From Phoronis australis (lineage: Eukaryota > Phoronida > Phoronidae), in contig NMRA01000021.1 in NCBI GenBank assembly GCA_002633005.1, forward strand, positions 341,058-405,057: a stretch of DNA of 64,000 bases. Direction: 5' to 3'. This document shows positions 1 through 14,100 of the stretch, piece by piece. Numbering within the stretch: the first letter of the stretch is position 1; every line of letters begins with the position of its first letter. Below the pieces are notes generated by a model, which was not told the DNA's origin, searched no databases, and saw nothing but the letters and a program-made list of their open reading frames with translations. The position numbers were made by a program, and so were the translations under genes.

Positions 1-427
1 AGAGTGCCAAATGTGGCCGAAAATGGCTTCAGTGAAAACCTGAAAAATAGCCGTTTTTGCCTCACAAATTCAAAACGTACAAATTTAAAAATGGATTTTG
101 AAAGTTATGCCATTAAATTATTCAGTCATTGCCCTTTCAATTCGTATTATTTATTTGTTTTGACCGTACCATGCATGCTAGTAAAATGCATTCAAACATT
201 CCTACTTCGACGCTCAATTTTGTTGCAAAATGGAGGTACAGATCATAAAAAGAAAAATAATGGAGGAAAATTCTTAAAAAGTGAGGTTTTTCTACTTCTC
301 AAGAAACCAAACTCATGTGCTAAGTTTCAAAAAAATCGGTGATTTTGGGTATAGACTCTACCTGTTGGTTTTCATATGGAGTCACTCTTAAATTTTTATG
401 GATTCTTGTTTTTGGGTCAACATTTAT

Positions 428-590
428 GGATTATTAGTGATAACAACAACAATTGCGGCGGCAGCAATTATAATAGTAATAATAGCAATAGTAATATTAT
501 AGTAATAATAATAGTAACAATTATAATAATCATGATAATAGTTATGGTAATAATAATAGAAATAATAATAATAATAACAAGAGCAACGCG
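428..590. repeat. Degenerate AAT/AAC/ATA microsatellite
   Basis: The stretch is composed almost wholly of AAT, AAC and AGT trinucleotides. Open frames on both strands here are poly-Asn, poly-Ile or poly-Tyr artefacts. Confidence 0.85.
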
Positions 591-624
591 GGGCGTTGAA
601 ATGCGCCCACCAATGCATTGCAAA

Positions 625-1830
625 TGGTGTGCTTTTAGGGTTGTTTATTTGTATCATAAAAATGGAAACTAGATAGCGCAAAAACATACAATCCATCCAA
701 AAACAGGAACATGCCATATTTCATAAAAATCTGTCAAGGAACTTCAGAGAAACAAAGGAAAACAGAATAAAATGAAATTGCCACTAGTGGGCACAGTGTC
801 CCTTGGATCCGCCTGAAAGTGGTCATCGTCTGTTGTTATCTTCATATAAATACACTTACTAAATTTAGTAAAGATCCTGCAGTGGGTTTACGAGATACAA
901 CAATGGGCACAAAACAAAACTACCACTAGGAGGCACCACAGTAATCAGTCACCATCACCAAAGGTCGTCTTCACAGTGAGAACATATATGCCAATTTTCA
1001 AATGATTTGGTAGATACAAGGATGGACACCAAAAACAAGATTTGAAAACAGCAAAAGTGGCCACTAGGTAGTGCAAAATACCTCGATTACATCCAAAAAC
1101 AGGCAGATAGCACCATCACACCAATAGATGCCTATATTTAAAATTTTATGAAAATCTGTTGAGGACCTTTGAAGATACGGAGTTAAATGTAAAAAACTAA
1201 AATTGACACTAGGGGGCACAGCAGTAGCCAGATCTGTCTGAAGGTCGTCGTCGTCATCCATAGTCAACATCACATAAATACACTTGCTAAATTAAGAAAA
1301 GATCCTGCGAACGGTTTAGGAGATACAGCCATAGGCACAAAAAACAAAACTGCCATCCGAAGGCGCTTCAGTAGTCCAAATCATCGGAAAATCATCGTCA
1401 ACCGTCCTCTTCATAGTAAGCACATACATGCCAATTTTCACAATCATCCTTTGAGCGACTTGGTTGATAGAGGGGTGGACGCAAAAAAACAGACTCGAAA
1501 ACAGTAAAAATGGCCACTAGGTGGCGCAAACTATCCCTCCAAAACCGAGAGGATAGCGTCATCTCACTAATAGGTGCCTACATACCAAATTTCATGAAAA
1601 TCCGTTCAACACTTTTGAAGATACAAAGGTAAGCATAAAAAACTAAAATTGCCACTAGGGGGCACACCGGTAGTCGGATCCATTCGAAAGTTCGCTCATG
1701 CTGTCCCATTCATAAATGGAACATAGATGCCAAATTTCTTGAACGTATGGCAAAGGGTTTTGGAGATAGAGCAGCGGACGCCGGACAGACGCCCTCCGGA
1801 CGGAGGGACGGACGGAGATGACAGCATAAT
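625..1830. repeat. Tandem array of about 145-bp units with CTCF-like motifs, in a three-unit higher-order pattern
   Basis: Related units begin near 664, 781, 923, 1061, 1206, 1353, 1514 and 1652. Each opens with a version of CCACTAGGKGGCRC, and spacings are 138-161 bp. Units 781, 1206 and 1652 resemble one another (followed by a cagtagtcggatc type sequence), as do 923 with 1353 and 664 with 1061 and 1514. The basic period is therefore 3 units, or about 425-460 bp. The array ends in a CCGGACGGAGGGACGGACGG-type hairpin and a following AAT-rich microsatellite. That ending is typical of 3' tails of some animal transposable elements. A single-unit fragment recurs near 16505-16605. No coding sequence was recognised. 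Confidence 0.8.
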
Positions 1831-1856
1831 GCGTCCACATATAAATATGTTGGCGC

Positions 1857-1928
1857 ATAATAATAATAATAATAGTAATAATAATAGTAATAATAATAGT
1901 AATAATGTTAGTGATAATAACAATAAAC
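1857..1928. repeat. (AAT)n/(AGT) microsatellite
   Basis: Repeated AATAATAATAGT blocks lie directly after the 145-bp array. This is the usual position of a simple-repeat tail for an inserted element. The overlapping frames (poly-Asn and poly-Leu) are not genes. Confidence 0.85.
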
Positions 1929-2029
1929 AAACAGTGATTCTAGAAAATAGAACAACTGAAATCAATATAACACTTTCTTAGAGCAATATCACTTTAGTAA
2001 AACAGCGCAAACCATGAGACAAGACTGAC

Positions 2030-2155
2030 CTTTCGCCTGCTGTTTGATACAATTCTACTATGGGAAGGAACATCCAATCCCGAGGAACCAGCAATTGGCC
2101 TCCAGATGGAGCCAGTAGTGTCCCAACTTCCTGAGGAATACTCAACAGTTGTGAC
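2030..2155 (-). CDS. RPAP1: RPAP1 most C-terminal exon in the window
   Basis: The exon codes for SQLLSIPQEVGTLLAPSGG followed by LVPRDWMFLPIVELYQ, which aligns with vertebrate LLPxPxEPLLPxDWPFLPLIxLY. It joins the upstream exon (3621-3418) in phase through AG|G. It ends GGCGAAAG|GTCAGT, so at least one more exon follows to the left. I could find no matching exon between 1 and 2029, which is repeat DNA. Confidence 0.9.
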
Positions 2156-5100
2156 CTGTTACAAACGAAAACGATTCCGTTGTAGTTGACATTCTCACAG
2201 TTTCACACAAAAATTACGTAATATAGTATTTGAAACTGTTACAACTTGGTAGCAATATTCACTTCCCCGAGCAACATTTGTGACAAGCAGAGTGAATGAC
2301 CAGAGATAGCCAAACACAAACACAAAAACAGTTCACTCAATATACTACCAACATTTACGTGTGACTTCGATATGAGATACGACATTAATTGTTAGAATAT
2401 AATGCTCATGTTATACACAGCCAAAATGATATTGTAACAGTTTCAGAGTCAGTACAAAGACAACAAGATCACAACAAAAATGCCAGGATCAAAAACAAAT
2501 TGTTTAGATTTGGGTGAACAGTTAAAGCTGAGTTTCGACCCGTTAAATGGCTAAAACAAAATCTGAATAACCAGGTAAGCTTTTTGATGTCATAACATTC
2601 CTTACCGTGATAGATAGAGGGAAAGACAAAATGGCATCACATAAAAAGTAGAATTACATGTCTGGGTGTCTAGCATAGGCAAGGGTTGCTACTTTTTATC
2701 ACTCACACCTTTGAGTCTGTGTGAAAACATCAAACATAAAACATGCTTTCCAAACATAATGACCTTGACACACCAAGGTAAATTAAAGCAAGAACTTCAA
2801 AACCTGACAAAAATGAAGTGGACGATGCCACATTAGAGGCAAAGTTGCCCATTTCCGTCCGCTGACACCAGACTACTTTAAGATATTGAGTTGGGCTCCA
2901 CATTTAGAGTTCGTTGTTACAGAGCCCTAGCCTATGAACCACCTGGCGTGGTAAATTTTAGTAATCATGAAACGAGAGCTGAGCTGTTGAAGGTCAAACA
3001 ACGACAAGTTGACACGAACTTTTAAACGGTGTGAACAGCTTGATTACATATCATTTCTAAACAGGTGTAGTTTGCATAAAAACAGGACTCCTTCATTTCT
3101 TCCTTTCTCAAACTTTTCAACTTCAACAATGTATGTCTGCATTCACAAAACGACAGATTTTGATACAAAACGACAGATTTTGATGTCAAATTTCCTTAGT
3201 CTCAAGGTGTCACCAAAGTGATATTTTGTCACACAACCTTCTAAAAGAAAACAGTTTCAAAATATCTACTCACATCCACCCTCCAACATTACAGACCAAA
3301 CAAATCACTCAAATTCACAGTGCCACATTTGAAGACCAACAAAGAATATATTCAGCGTTTCAAAAAAAGCTTTTAGCTAATTTAACACGATTTCTCTTTT
3401 TGTTATTCTATCATCACCTGGATTTCATTAACTCGGATTGTTTTTTCCCCAGTGTCATAAGATACGTGTATCTGATGTTGGCTAGTGACTTTGTACACTC
3501 TATCAAAAGAGCGGCTCTATCAACACGCAAAGACTGCTGGGAAGCAGAAATTATCTCTTTTTTCTCATCAAGGTGAAGTTCTGATAACATCCGCTGACCA
3601 CTGTTGCTAGAATCCGTGTCTCTAGAAAGAAAAAAAGGGACCAGTGAAATGAGAATCACATTTCTGTCCAGTCTGCATTTTAATTTACAATATTGATGCT
3701 TAAACAACTGCAGTTCTTGACTATGAATCTTAAAATGTTCTCAAGTAAACGAAACTTAATCATAAGAATTACCATTACAACTTTTTACAAGTTTGTTTAA
3801 ATTTATTCTTTGGAAATAATAAATGAATAGTTTCATTTCTGAACCATTAGTATTCTGCAAACAGTAGCGGTGCTAAAATGTCTGGTGAAACACATCACTG
3901 GATCAGTACCAAATTTCATTGTTTATAGCACTGTTTGACAGTAAGTCAAAACAATCAATTGAATTTTACGTCCACTAACTTTTGAAAGCTCAAAAGCCAA
4001 AAGTCCCATGCAGCAGCACCTAATAACACCTTTGTGTAGGTTCCTGTGCTGAGGTGGAACTCTTTGTTTCGTTTAATACGGCGAGCAAAAATTCCTCACT
4101 AAACAGTATAACACCACAAACTCAGGCAAACACAGCCGCTGACTAAATTCATTCAAGTTTGATTTGATCTAATTCGCACTGCCTCGGCCTTTAAATGAGG
4201 ATCTTAAAATGAAATGAAGTCCAAATTTGTCACAGAGCTTGGTAGTTCAAACATCTATCTAAATTAAGATGAAAAATGCACATTGTACTTTCAGAAACCA
4301 ATCCGAGCGATGGCGCACTGACCAGGTCACATATAAGATCATTGGCCAATCATGACTCACAGGTCGTACTCACTGAAACAGGTGAAGGCTAACCTAATCT
4401 TTTTGGGGTCCTGTGCATACAGTCTGGGCCTACCCTGGTAGCTAAACGGACCCCATGGGTCATCTTATGCCAGCAATATGTTATAAATAATGTTGTTCTA
4501 GATTGAAAGTGACTCTGCACTATTGGATCATGTATCTCATTATCTATCCAGTCTAACGCAACAGACAACAAAAATTCATTATGCCTAAATTGGAAAAACA
4601 AAATGTAAATAATTTCATTTTATCAGGTCATCTCCCAAATCTGTGTTTAATACGAGTTCCTCCTAAATGCAGAGCACACTAAATTTTTATCAGAAAACCT
4701 TCCCCAACAACCCTACTGAATGTCAAATGTTCTTCAACACTGTTGAGATGAGAACATTACGTATTTAATTGCCGACACCAATTACATGACTGAGCTTTCC
4801 CAAATAAATGGAGTCAAAAAGAATTTCAGTCAACACTATTTACTGGTAACAAGAAGATAACCAACATACACCCTGTGAGTGAAATCACTGAAGGAACCCC
4901 ATCTACGTCGTGAATCTCGAGTCCACAAAAATTAAAAAAATATGTTCCTAAAAATTCACTTACTCAACAAGACTGTCACTGAAAATGACATTAGACAGTA
5001 GGTCATGGGCAAAGTGATCGTGTCCTGGTTGCAGACGTGTCAACAATGACAAAGACACCTGGTGGTAGAGCGTCAAATCACACAGTGGCTGAAAGTAAAA

Positions 5101-8100
5101 GTGTTGGGAAACTTTAGGCTTAGTACCTCAAGCTTCTATATTTATAAAACAAAATTAATATTTGACAATTTAAACAGGGAACAAAACATAGAGATTCTAT
5201 GTCTTGGAATTTTAAAACTGCAAAGTTGCTTTTTAAAAAAATTATTTCAAAAACATCTGGAGAAGAAGCAATTATTTTTAAAAGTCCTGCAATTTTAAAA
5301 TTGCGAAGTTGCTTTTTTCACTTTCTTCTCTGATGGGAAGAATTTAATTTCAAGCAAGTTTTTCATAAAATAATACAGAATGGATTAAAGAGCACTCCAG
5401 TCGTTATTCTGTATATCTAACAATTCAAATCTTCACAATCAGAAGAAATAAACAACCTTCAGTGACGCTATCTTCACCAAATAATACTGGAACATGTTTT
5501 CAAATTTGCACCAATAGTTGGCAGCTTGTCGAAGCTCTCGGTGGGTACACACACGACGCAAGTAACTCAGAATTCCACCATCTTGCAATAGAAGTTGAAA
5601 TGCCTAAAATATGAATCATTCAAGGTTAAAATTGCATTTCCCTGTTTAGCTGTCTGAGTGTCCAATTAATTATAAAAATTTTGACTATACGGATAATTAT
5701 TCCCTTCATCATATTACCCTGCAAAATAGGTTAATGAACATCAGCAGAAAATGTAATTGAACTTTAATTGACACACATCTGACTAATTAAAATGATCGTG
5801 ATGATGGTAGTCCATAGTTCCTTACAGTATTGCGTAATCCCTTGTGGAGTTTGTACATCGAAGTTAGCAAGCGACAGATAGCCATCAGGGCATTGAAAGG
5901 AGAGTACTTGGACAAAAGGGGAGACAACTGGATCTCCTCCTGTTTGACACAAGCACTGCCAACAGAGGGCAGGTTTGATGGAGCTTCCTGAGAGAATGGG
6001 GAAGCATTACACAGCATCATAGAGTGGTCGCTGTAAAAGAGGTGGAAAAGCAAATTTTTATTATCAGTTGTTTTTTGACGATTCCTAATTTCAAGGCTGA
6101 AAAATACTCATAATGAAAATGATGATTATAATAGTCGTTGACCGGACTAGTTTAATTGTTCACAGTATCAACATAATAAAATAATCTGGAAATTCATTTA
6201 AAATACAAGTTCCTTTATGACACGGAATTATTTTACACTAAATGACATGTGACATACAACTCTTTGCAACCTTCACCTGGTCCGGTGTTAAACTATGGCG
6301 AAGAAGACGGGAGTAAAAATTTTCTGACTTCCAATGAATTCCGTTTTGTAGCTTGATGAAATTAATCAGACAACCAAATTGGTTAGGATTGTGTGAGTTT
6401 GGCAAGATCATGAGAATCTCGGTGAGTTATCGTCATGTGTGTACACTAAGTTTATAGTATTCATGAACGCACTTCTCAGAACATGGATAGAACTACTATC
6501 TAATACTGAAGATAAGAAAAAGCTTCCTAACAACTTACATTAGTGATCCCGTGAGAGCCGAGAAGGCTGGAGATTGTAGTAATGGAAGGAGTAGAGTGTC
6601 GTACAAAGACTCCATCTGTTGGAGGCAGAGGACAGCATCGAAACCAGGCTAAAGACATGTAATGGAAAGGATAAATGAAATACTTCAAATAGACATAAAA
6701 ACCGAGAAAAAATTCTCTAAGCAAAGAGGGTCAAACACAACCATGCATTGCATTTGTAACTCTCATGATCCCTCCAAATACAAAAAAAATTGTTTTACTG
6801 AACGCAGTCTGCGCCATGCATTACAAGAGAAGCACATGACCTCACAAACTTTCCCTTCCAAACAGTTCGCATTACAGGCCCCTGGAGTGACCTCTACACA
6901 CCAAGTTTCCTGAGAGAAAAGCGAGATCACGCAAAATCCCACAAAAAATCATGTGAGTGAAAAGGGAGTGTTTCCCAGGTATGACCGAGACCATCCTAAC
7001 ATAAACTTGCAAAATACCAGCCACTGAAGTGATTCGTTAATGAAGTTGGTGTGTTCAATTATGGGACATGATTCACATTTTCCGTTCCATAATGGAAAAA
7101 TTTTTCACTGCCAGAGAGAACTAATGTCTTTGGTCTACAGAACTTAGCTGCTCGCATTTTATTCTCAACATTCCTTCCTGCTGTGAGCCACTCACTGTGA
7201 CCTTCCTAGGAGGTCACCACACCCCACTGAGTGTCGTGTGTCTCACCTGATCAGCAGCTTTAGCATAGTAGCTGGCCAACAAATGGGTGCAACTTGAAAA
7301 GAGTGACAAGTTGAACTTCTAAAAAATAAAATATAAAAAATAAAATCACGTACATCTACATCATTCACATCTTACCTACTGCAAAACATAGTTACATCAC
7401 ATTTCCCGAAATACTTGTAACCAAAATCATTAGCATATAAAATACATTAGTTGTTTTGCAAAGTCAAACAATTTTCGTAGATTTTATGATGACTTAAATG
7501 CATTTTGCCATGTTGAGCTGCCTAAAAATGAATATTAAATTAGGCCTTTACTCTTATAAAATTGGTTTCATAATTTTCTTCGTCATGATTGGGCTCGTTA
7601 ATACCAAAATGAACAAATCCTCAACAGGTCAAGACATGTGACAGAAAATTGTTGTTGGTTTTAATTGGGTTGGCAAACCCTGAAATTCGACAATGGCACA
7701 CAGGGAATTATATTCAAAAATAGGCGAGTAACATGACACAATGACCATTTCCTGTGAATAAATCACAGATAAGTAGCTGGATTTTGCCTCATCAGTTAAT
7801 AATCCAAAATATGTTTCAAGTCGATAGCTAAAAAGAGCCAAATGCATCTTCAAGTTTTTAAAGCACAAATAGATTTAATTAAATCATGTAATATCGTGTT
7901 GCCAACATATCAGGAAAAATTTTGAAACAGGTTATCATTTAGAAAAAAATTTGCATCAAAACTTAATTCCCAAATGTAACACTTCTCCTGGGATGAATAA
8001 TCAGAATACTAGTTAAAAACAGTCTTGCCTTAAAGTGATAGTTGTCAATGAACTCTTTGCACCAGTTCTTAAGACACATCTGTACAGGCTCCATGAACCC

Positions 8101-11100
8101 AGTAACATGACTCCAATGAATGGCTGGGATTGGCTGAGCCTGTGAATCAGCACTTCCTTGCTTTTGGCTAAAATAAAATGACAATGCAAGAAAACACCCA
8201 ACTAAAAAACAAAAGTATAATAATGGAGACTTTGCAGCAATACAATTATGAGTCAACAAATATGTCCGAAAACTAGCACACCCTAAAGATTAGGAAACAG
8301 ATTCTTACAGAGCCTAATCTCAAACACATCAAATGACCTGGAGGGTCAAGCCAACTTACACAGCCTAATCTCAAACACAACACATTGTTAGTCCTTTTCA
8401 AGCCCACAAATGAGTCGAAACCAGCAAGAATTTCTCAAATAAAGCAACTGAGATCACGCGGTTTGTTTGTAATGCTTGGCGTTTTCATGAGTTTCTCAGC
8501 TCTTGGGAATGCAGGCTCGTTATTAAAATTAAGTGGTGTCAATCATACCTTACTTTTTGGCTGAAGACATTTTTCAAAAGTTTTATTTTCCCAGTTCAGA
8601 TGAGTATGAACAACGGTCTTGCAAGTTTATGGCGAGTTTAACACTAGTTCATCTCCAGTTGAACTCAAGTAGAACAGCCTGTTGAATACAATAGAACCCT
8701 GAGTACCTTGCCACCAACTTTCTCTCCATACTGTAGGTTGAGGCAGCCAGATGACTGGAGGCTTCTATGACTCCCAACATGGCTGACGTCAAGCTGACAA
8801 CTGGCTCCCTCTCTTGGAGGGTCGATGATGGAAACTGCTGCACTCTCTCCATGAGTAAGGAGTAGGCATCTCTGGAATATAAGGACACACCATCTTCACA
8901 GGTGAAATACTCTCAGACATTACAGGTAGAAAAATCAAACAGCAGCTTAAACCATGTTTGCAAATTGAAGAGGTAAAGAGCATGAATATCAAAGCATTTC
9001 TCTTATACGCATATATACCACACTGATGATTAAATTTAATATTAGCTTTTTCCATAATTCAGTTAACATTTTGAATTCAAAATAATACCCATTGTGGAGA
9101 CCAGTTGCTGGTTGCAAGAAATAGTTCCAACTCAACTATGTTCCCCACTTTCAGCACATTTGTGGCCTTTGTGCAAACACAGAAGGTCCTTTCTTCTGCT
9201 ATTCTATCTCCACTGGTACCCCAACTATTAGTTTTGATACAATACATGCCCACAGTGAACTATGTCGACTGTTACATGCAACTCGTCACAGCTCCCTTTA
9301 ACAACAATGTTGAACAGCCCCAAAATATAACTGCAGCAATTTTGATAGATCTTCTAACCAGAAAAGTTACAACCTGTAAATTTTCCAACAATGCTAACTG
9401 ACTGTTGACATTGCACCTTCAACTTATCTTTTTATATGAAATGTATTTTATTTTACAGGATTTTTTAACACAACAAGGGACCATGAAGTTCACAATTCTG
9501 ACTTTACCCATTTACTGCCTAACCTTCATATTCACCTCAAGGTGTCACTGGTGAAGCCGTAAGACAGACATATCTGCCACATTCGCAGACACTCAGTTTT
9601 CAGCTTGTAGGATTCCTCAGTAGCGAGGGGTAAAGCACTGCAACAAGATAGCACAATGCACTTGGCAAGTAATACAAATGAGAACAGTAAAGGCTATATA
9701 TAGTAAATAAGAACAGTAAAGGCTATAAATAGTAAATAAGAACAGTAAAGGCTATAAATAGTAAATAAGAACAGTAAAGGCTATAAATAGTAAATAAGAA
9801 CAGTAAAGGCTATAAATAGTAAATAAGAACAGTAAAGGCTATAAATAGTAAATAAGAACAGTAAAGGCTATATATAGTAAATAAGAACAGTAAAGGCTAT
9901 ATATAGTAAATAATCTGAGACATGAACAAGTGAACACATTGTCGTGTTCTCACCAGGATTAAAGTTGAGTGTGGTGGGAGTGACAGGAAACAAAGCTATT
10001 AATCGTAATATTCAACTAAGTCCCGAAGGGTAGACCACTGTCTTTGTGCTTTTTTGATATTTTTTCTGTGAATAATTTGATCACAGCTGGATATTAATTT
10101 CAGGATAAGATTCAGAATGTACTTATGGTTATGTTAGCCAATCACCATTGATGTGATGTCATAACATCATCCTTTTCATTAGTAGTCATCAAAATGACAA
10201 TGTCTTCATATTGGTCCGCAGTTGTGATTTGTTCACACTGTTGGTCCAAGGCCATAGGTCCCAAAATAATTATGGTTATGTGTCATACACTCGTAAGACA
10301 CTTGGAGATGGAAACTGGACTTGAGTTTGTTTCTTACAGCAATTACAATTTTAACCTCCAACTTACAAAATTTTTCACTGATATCACTTCCACGTTTGAT
10401 TAAAATGGTGAAGCAAAGTACAAGGAATGCAAATGAACAGTTTCTACAAACCTTTCTTCTGTTGCCAGATAGGTCAAGCACAAAGTTGGTAGGTCATGTT
10501 TTGAAACCTACAAATAAAACAGAGCAAAATGAGCAAGGCATTGTTTCTACCATTCTATTAAATCACAAGTTTCAAATTACCATTGTAAAACACAACATTA
10601 TATAAACCACACTCACCAACCACGTGATAAGATTTCTTTACACCTTCTATGTCTTCACTGTTCATGGCAACTTCATGCCACATGATTACCTAAGTTAACC
10701 ATATAACATTTTGGAACGTTTTATGCCGCAGAAACCACAAAAAATTCTTGCTGGTACTTCAATCATTCATTAAAAAGGCCAATGACCATGAGACTTGAAG
10801 TTCAATAAGAAAGTGGTTATTAATTTTATGTCATCGTTTGTGCTCCAGAATTGCATTACAGCTGCATTATGAATAGTAGTTGTCAGCACGGTCTGTGCTG
10901 TACAGCTGTCAACAAGAAACATTTGATAAAATTTGGCACATTAAGGCAATTCTAGTAAGCATCAAAACAAGAAGTAAAATGACAAATTTGCACTTCTTTT
11001 CGTCCAAAATTTAAGAATCTTTACCATAAGACCACCCCCTTAAATACTGTTACGGAGAGAACAAATAGTCCTATATATCTTCAAGACAGTAGGCAGTCCA

Positions 11101-14100
11101 TTATCACTATTCACGTGATTTATCGTCATAGTAACTCACCAGCATTGCACACATATTGCGACCAGCTGTACTGATGACGCGCATCAGTTTCAACGCTCTT
11201 CGCACGGGTACGCCGTAAACATTGGATGGGTCAACACCTCTAGTCATGTCCCAGGAGCCGGGCAGAAACTCCTTGAAGAGTGTATCCATGAGCCTTGGGC
11301 AGTTGAACACCTAAAACAAAACATACACCGAGGCTGATTGCAAAAAAGTATTTAAATGTCACCTAGTTAAAAACTGGTCACTTGTCGTAATGTGACAACA
11401 GTTTCATAAATTTTTTTGCCAGTGGATGTAAGATTTGCACAATCCAAATTAAATCACTTTCATGCGAGTCACTGTCCCGACTAATAGCTTTAATCCAACA
11501 GACTTGAACCAAATTCAGAGGTGCCACTCAAACACACATCATTTACCTACAATGCTGTACTTCCGTCAGACACATTCACAGCTTGGTTACAGCGGTTCCT
11601 GTTTTTAAAGGGGCAATAAACCTGTGCTTTTGCCAGAAACCAACTTTTCATTTAGATAATTTACTTTTATAAAATCAGTCTCATCTTTTTCATTACTCAT
11701 CTTGTTCATTACTCAGATCAGAAATGATTTGTAACTATGAAAAAACTGACAGGTCATTACTTCTTCAGACCACGCCCATTAAGCTGCATGTCACTGCAGT
11801 TTAGTTTCAGGCACCAAGGCAATTGGTCAGTTAAGGGAAATTCAGGATATTTATTGTAACCAAGTTCAGTTCAAACAAAGGATTTAATCTGTTGAACAGT
11901 TGCATTAGAAAATTCTAAAAAATACATTTTCCAAGTGTGCATACCTCATAAGCACTCTGCATTGAGTGCCTGGACACTCGTATCAAGATGTCCAAAATGT
12001 TAAGTACAGTCTGAGCCTGTGGCCTCCATACTTCAAGGATGTATCGCAGACGTGCCAGCAGCGACATCTGAAGTAGACCCTGAAAATCGCATTTAGACCA
12101 CATGACAAAGCAACATACTAAATCTATACAAGTCCTAAGGTGCTCATTGGTTTACATTCACCTGATGTGACCAATTTCATTATCATTTTAGAAAGGTCTG
12201 AGTCATATCAAAACAGAGTCACACACTTTAACTTATTATTATTTCTTTTTCATTATTTTCGTACTACTGCTAAGCTGTAAACGCACCTCAGCAACAAAAA
12301 CAAATGTTGATGTCAACGCCGTACAGTTATGACATTGGTCTCAACATATTCCTTACACAGGTTAGATGTGATTTTTGGGCTTGGAAAGAACTAACACCAC
12401 GTTCCAGGTCAAGATCAGGCTCAACAATTTAGCTTGTCATGATGGGTCATATTGTGCGCCCAGCATCAACTCAAGCAATCACAAGCTGCAAATTCTTCTC
12501 AAGCTAAAAAACACTTCTCATTTGTGTAAGGAACAATGTGAGACCAGTTTAAAAGAAGCAAGTGGTCTGTCAATTAAAAGTGGTTTTATTGACAGAACAC
12601 TAGTTTAAGACAGCTTCACTTTCCACGTGTTCATAGTGTAATTATGGTAAAATAAAAATTGAAAAACATGTCTTGCCCTAATAACGTCTTCCTTGACTAT
12701 TTCAGCATCTGTCTTCTGATTGGCTGCTTCATCCTCCTCCTCGCCTGCTCCACTATTGGCTGGACTAACAGACGGACATAGTGGTGGTAAGCTATAGCCA
12801 TGGTGCCAGCTGAAGGTTTCATCAAGACATGCCTGAAATGTACATTAATTATTCACCCAAGTAGCAAACAGTATAGTGGACACGAGTGATTTTGTTTCAA
12901 CAAATTTCTCAACAAAAACAAATTCTGACCATTTGAAGAGTTATAAGTTAGCTTACAAAAACATTAAATTACAATAATTATTCTGCCAATTATTTGTATT
13001 CTTATACATGTATTTTAACACCCATCCTAAATAATTAAATAAAATGAAACTGATGACCCACCATTCTATTAAACTAACTCCAAATTAAATGCCTTGGCAA
13101 ATTGAGGACTAAAAAACGCCAGTATTATCGTACATATTTTATAGTTTGCTAACTTCTGCGAGTCACTGTCAATCCTCCTGGCAGGTGGCCCTAAAAACAA
13201 TGAAAATAAACACGAAGATTCAGGTACTATTTGCCCTAACCTCGTCCATTTCATTCACCACCAGGGCAGACAAAGCTGCAACAGAGGCAGACATGACTAT
13301 GTCGGGAGTATCGTCTAGAGCCCACCTCAGGAGAAACACCAACCCGCCATCTATGAGCGACGACAGAAGAGGTGTCTGGACTACTTGTAGTAATTCACCA
13401 TGCTTTGCCTGAAGTGTAAAATACGGTGCTTTTTGGTGTGTGAGAAACAGTATTCTGACCATGACTGTGAATAATGTAAAGCCTGTAATAATTTGCCATG
13501 CTTTGCCTGAAATGTAATGCACCATTAGGCAAATACCGACTTTATGATCACGTTCAAGAATATTGTAAAGCAACAAATTGGCATAAAGAGAATCCATTAA
13601 AAATACCACAAACAAGGCTGTCGACAGGGCAAAAGTTCCAGTAGAAAAACATATGAAGCTGAAAACATTTAAGATTCACATTTAATTTCCTGATATCTTA
13701 CCGTCAAAACATGAACTTTGCTTCCAAATCATATAACAATTTAAAAAATCACCCATAAAGTTCATCTGCTTAATTATCAGCATTTATTTTTAAAAAGATA
13801 TCTCACGATTAAAAACTTTCCACCACTGTACTTACGCTCTTAATTATTTTAGCAATAATCTGCAGGGCGAGTGCTTTTTGTTGGATGTTGGCACTGCGAG
13901 CTAGGGTGAACAATTCCTCTAAAGTGTAACCGGGTCGTTCAGGTTCATCGCCATGGTGATGTAGACCCATGTGGATAGGCACGTTTGAGTCTGACATCAA
14001 TGGCTTTCCTTGGAGATCAAAGCGAGCCTGCTGACCAGACTGAAAAAATACGATTTTTACGAAAGAGTGATGACGAAATTTGTAGTTACGAAGTGTCCAC

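Noticed and set aside
376-717. Overlapping frames rich in Asn, Ile or Tyr
   Set aside because: Produced by the trinucleotide repeat; both strands are open for the same reason.
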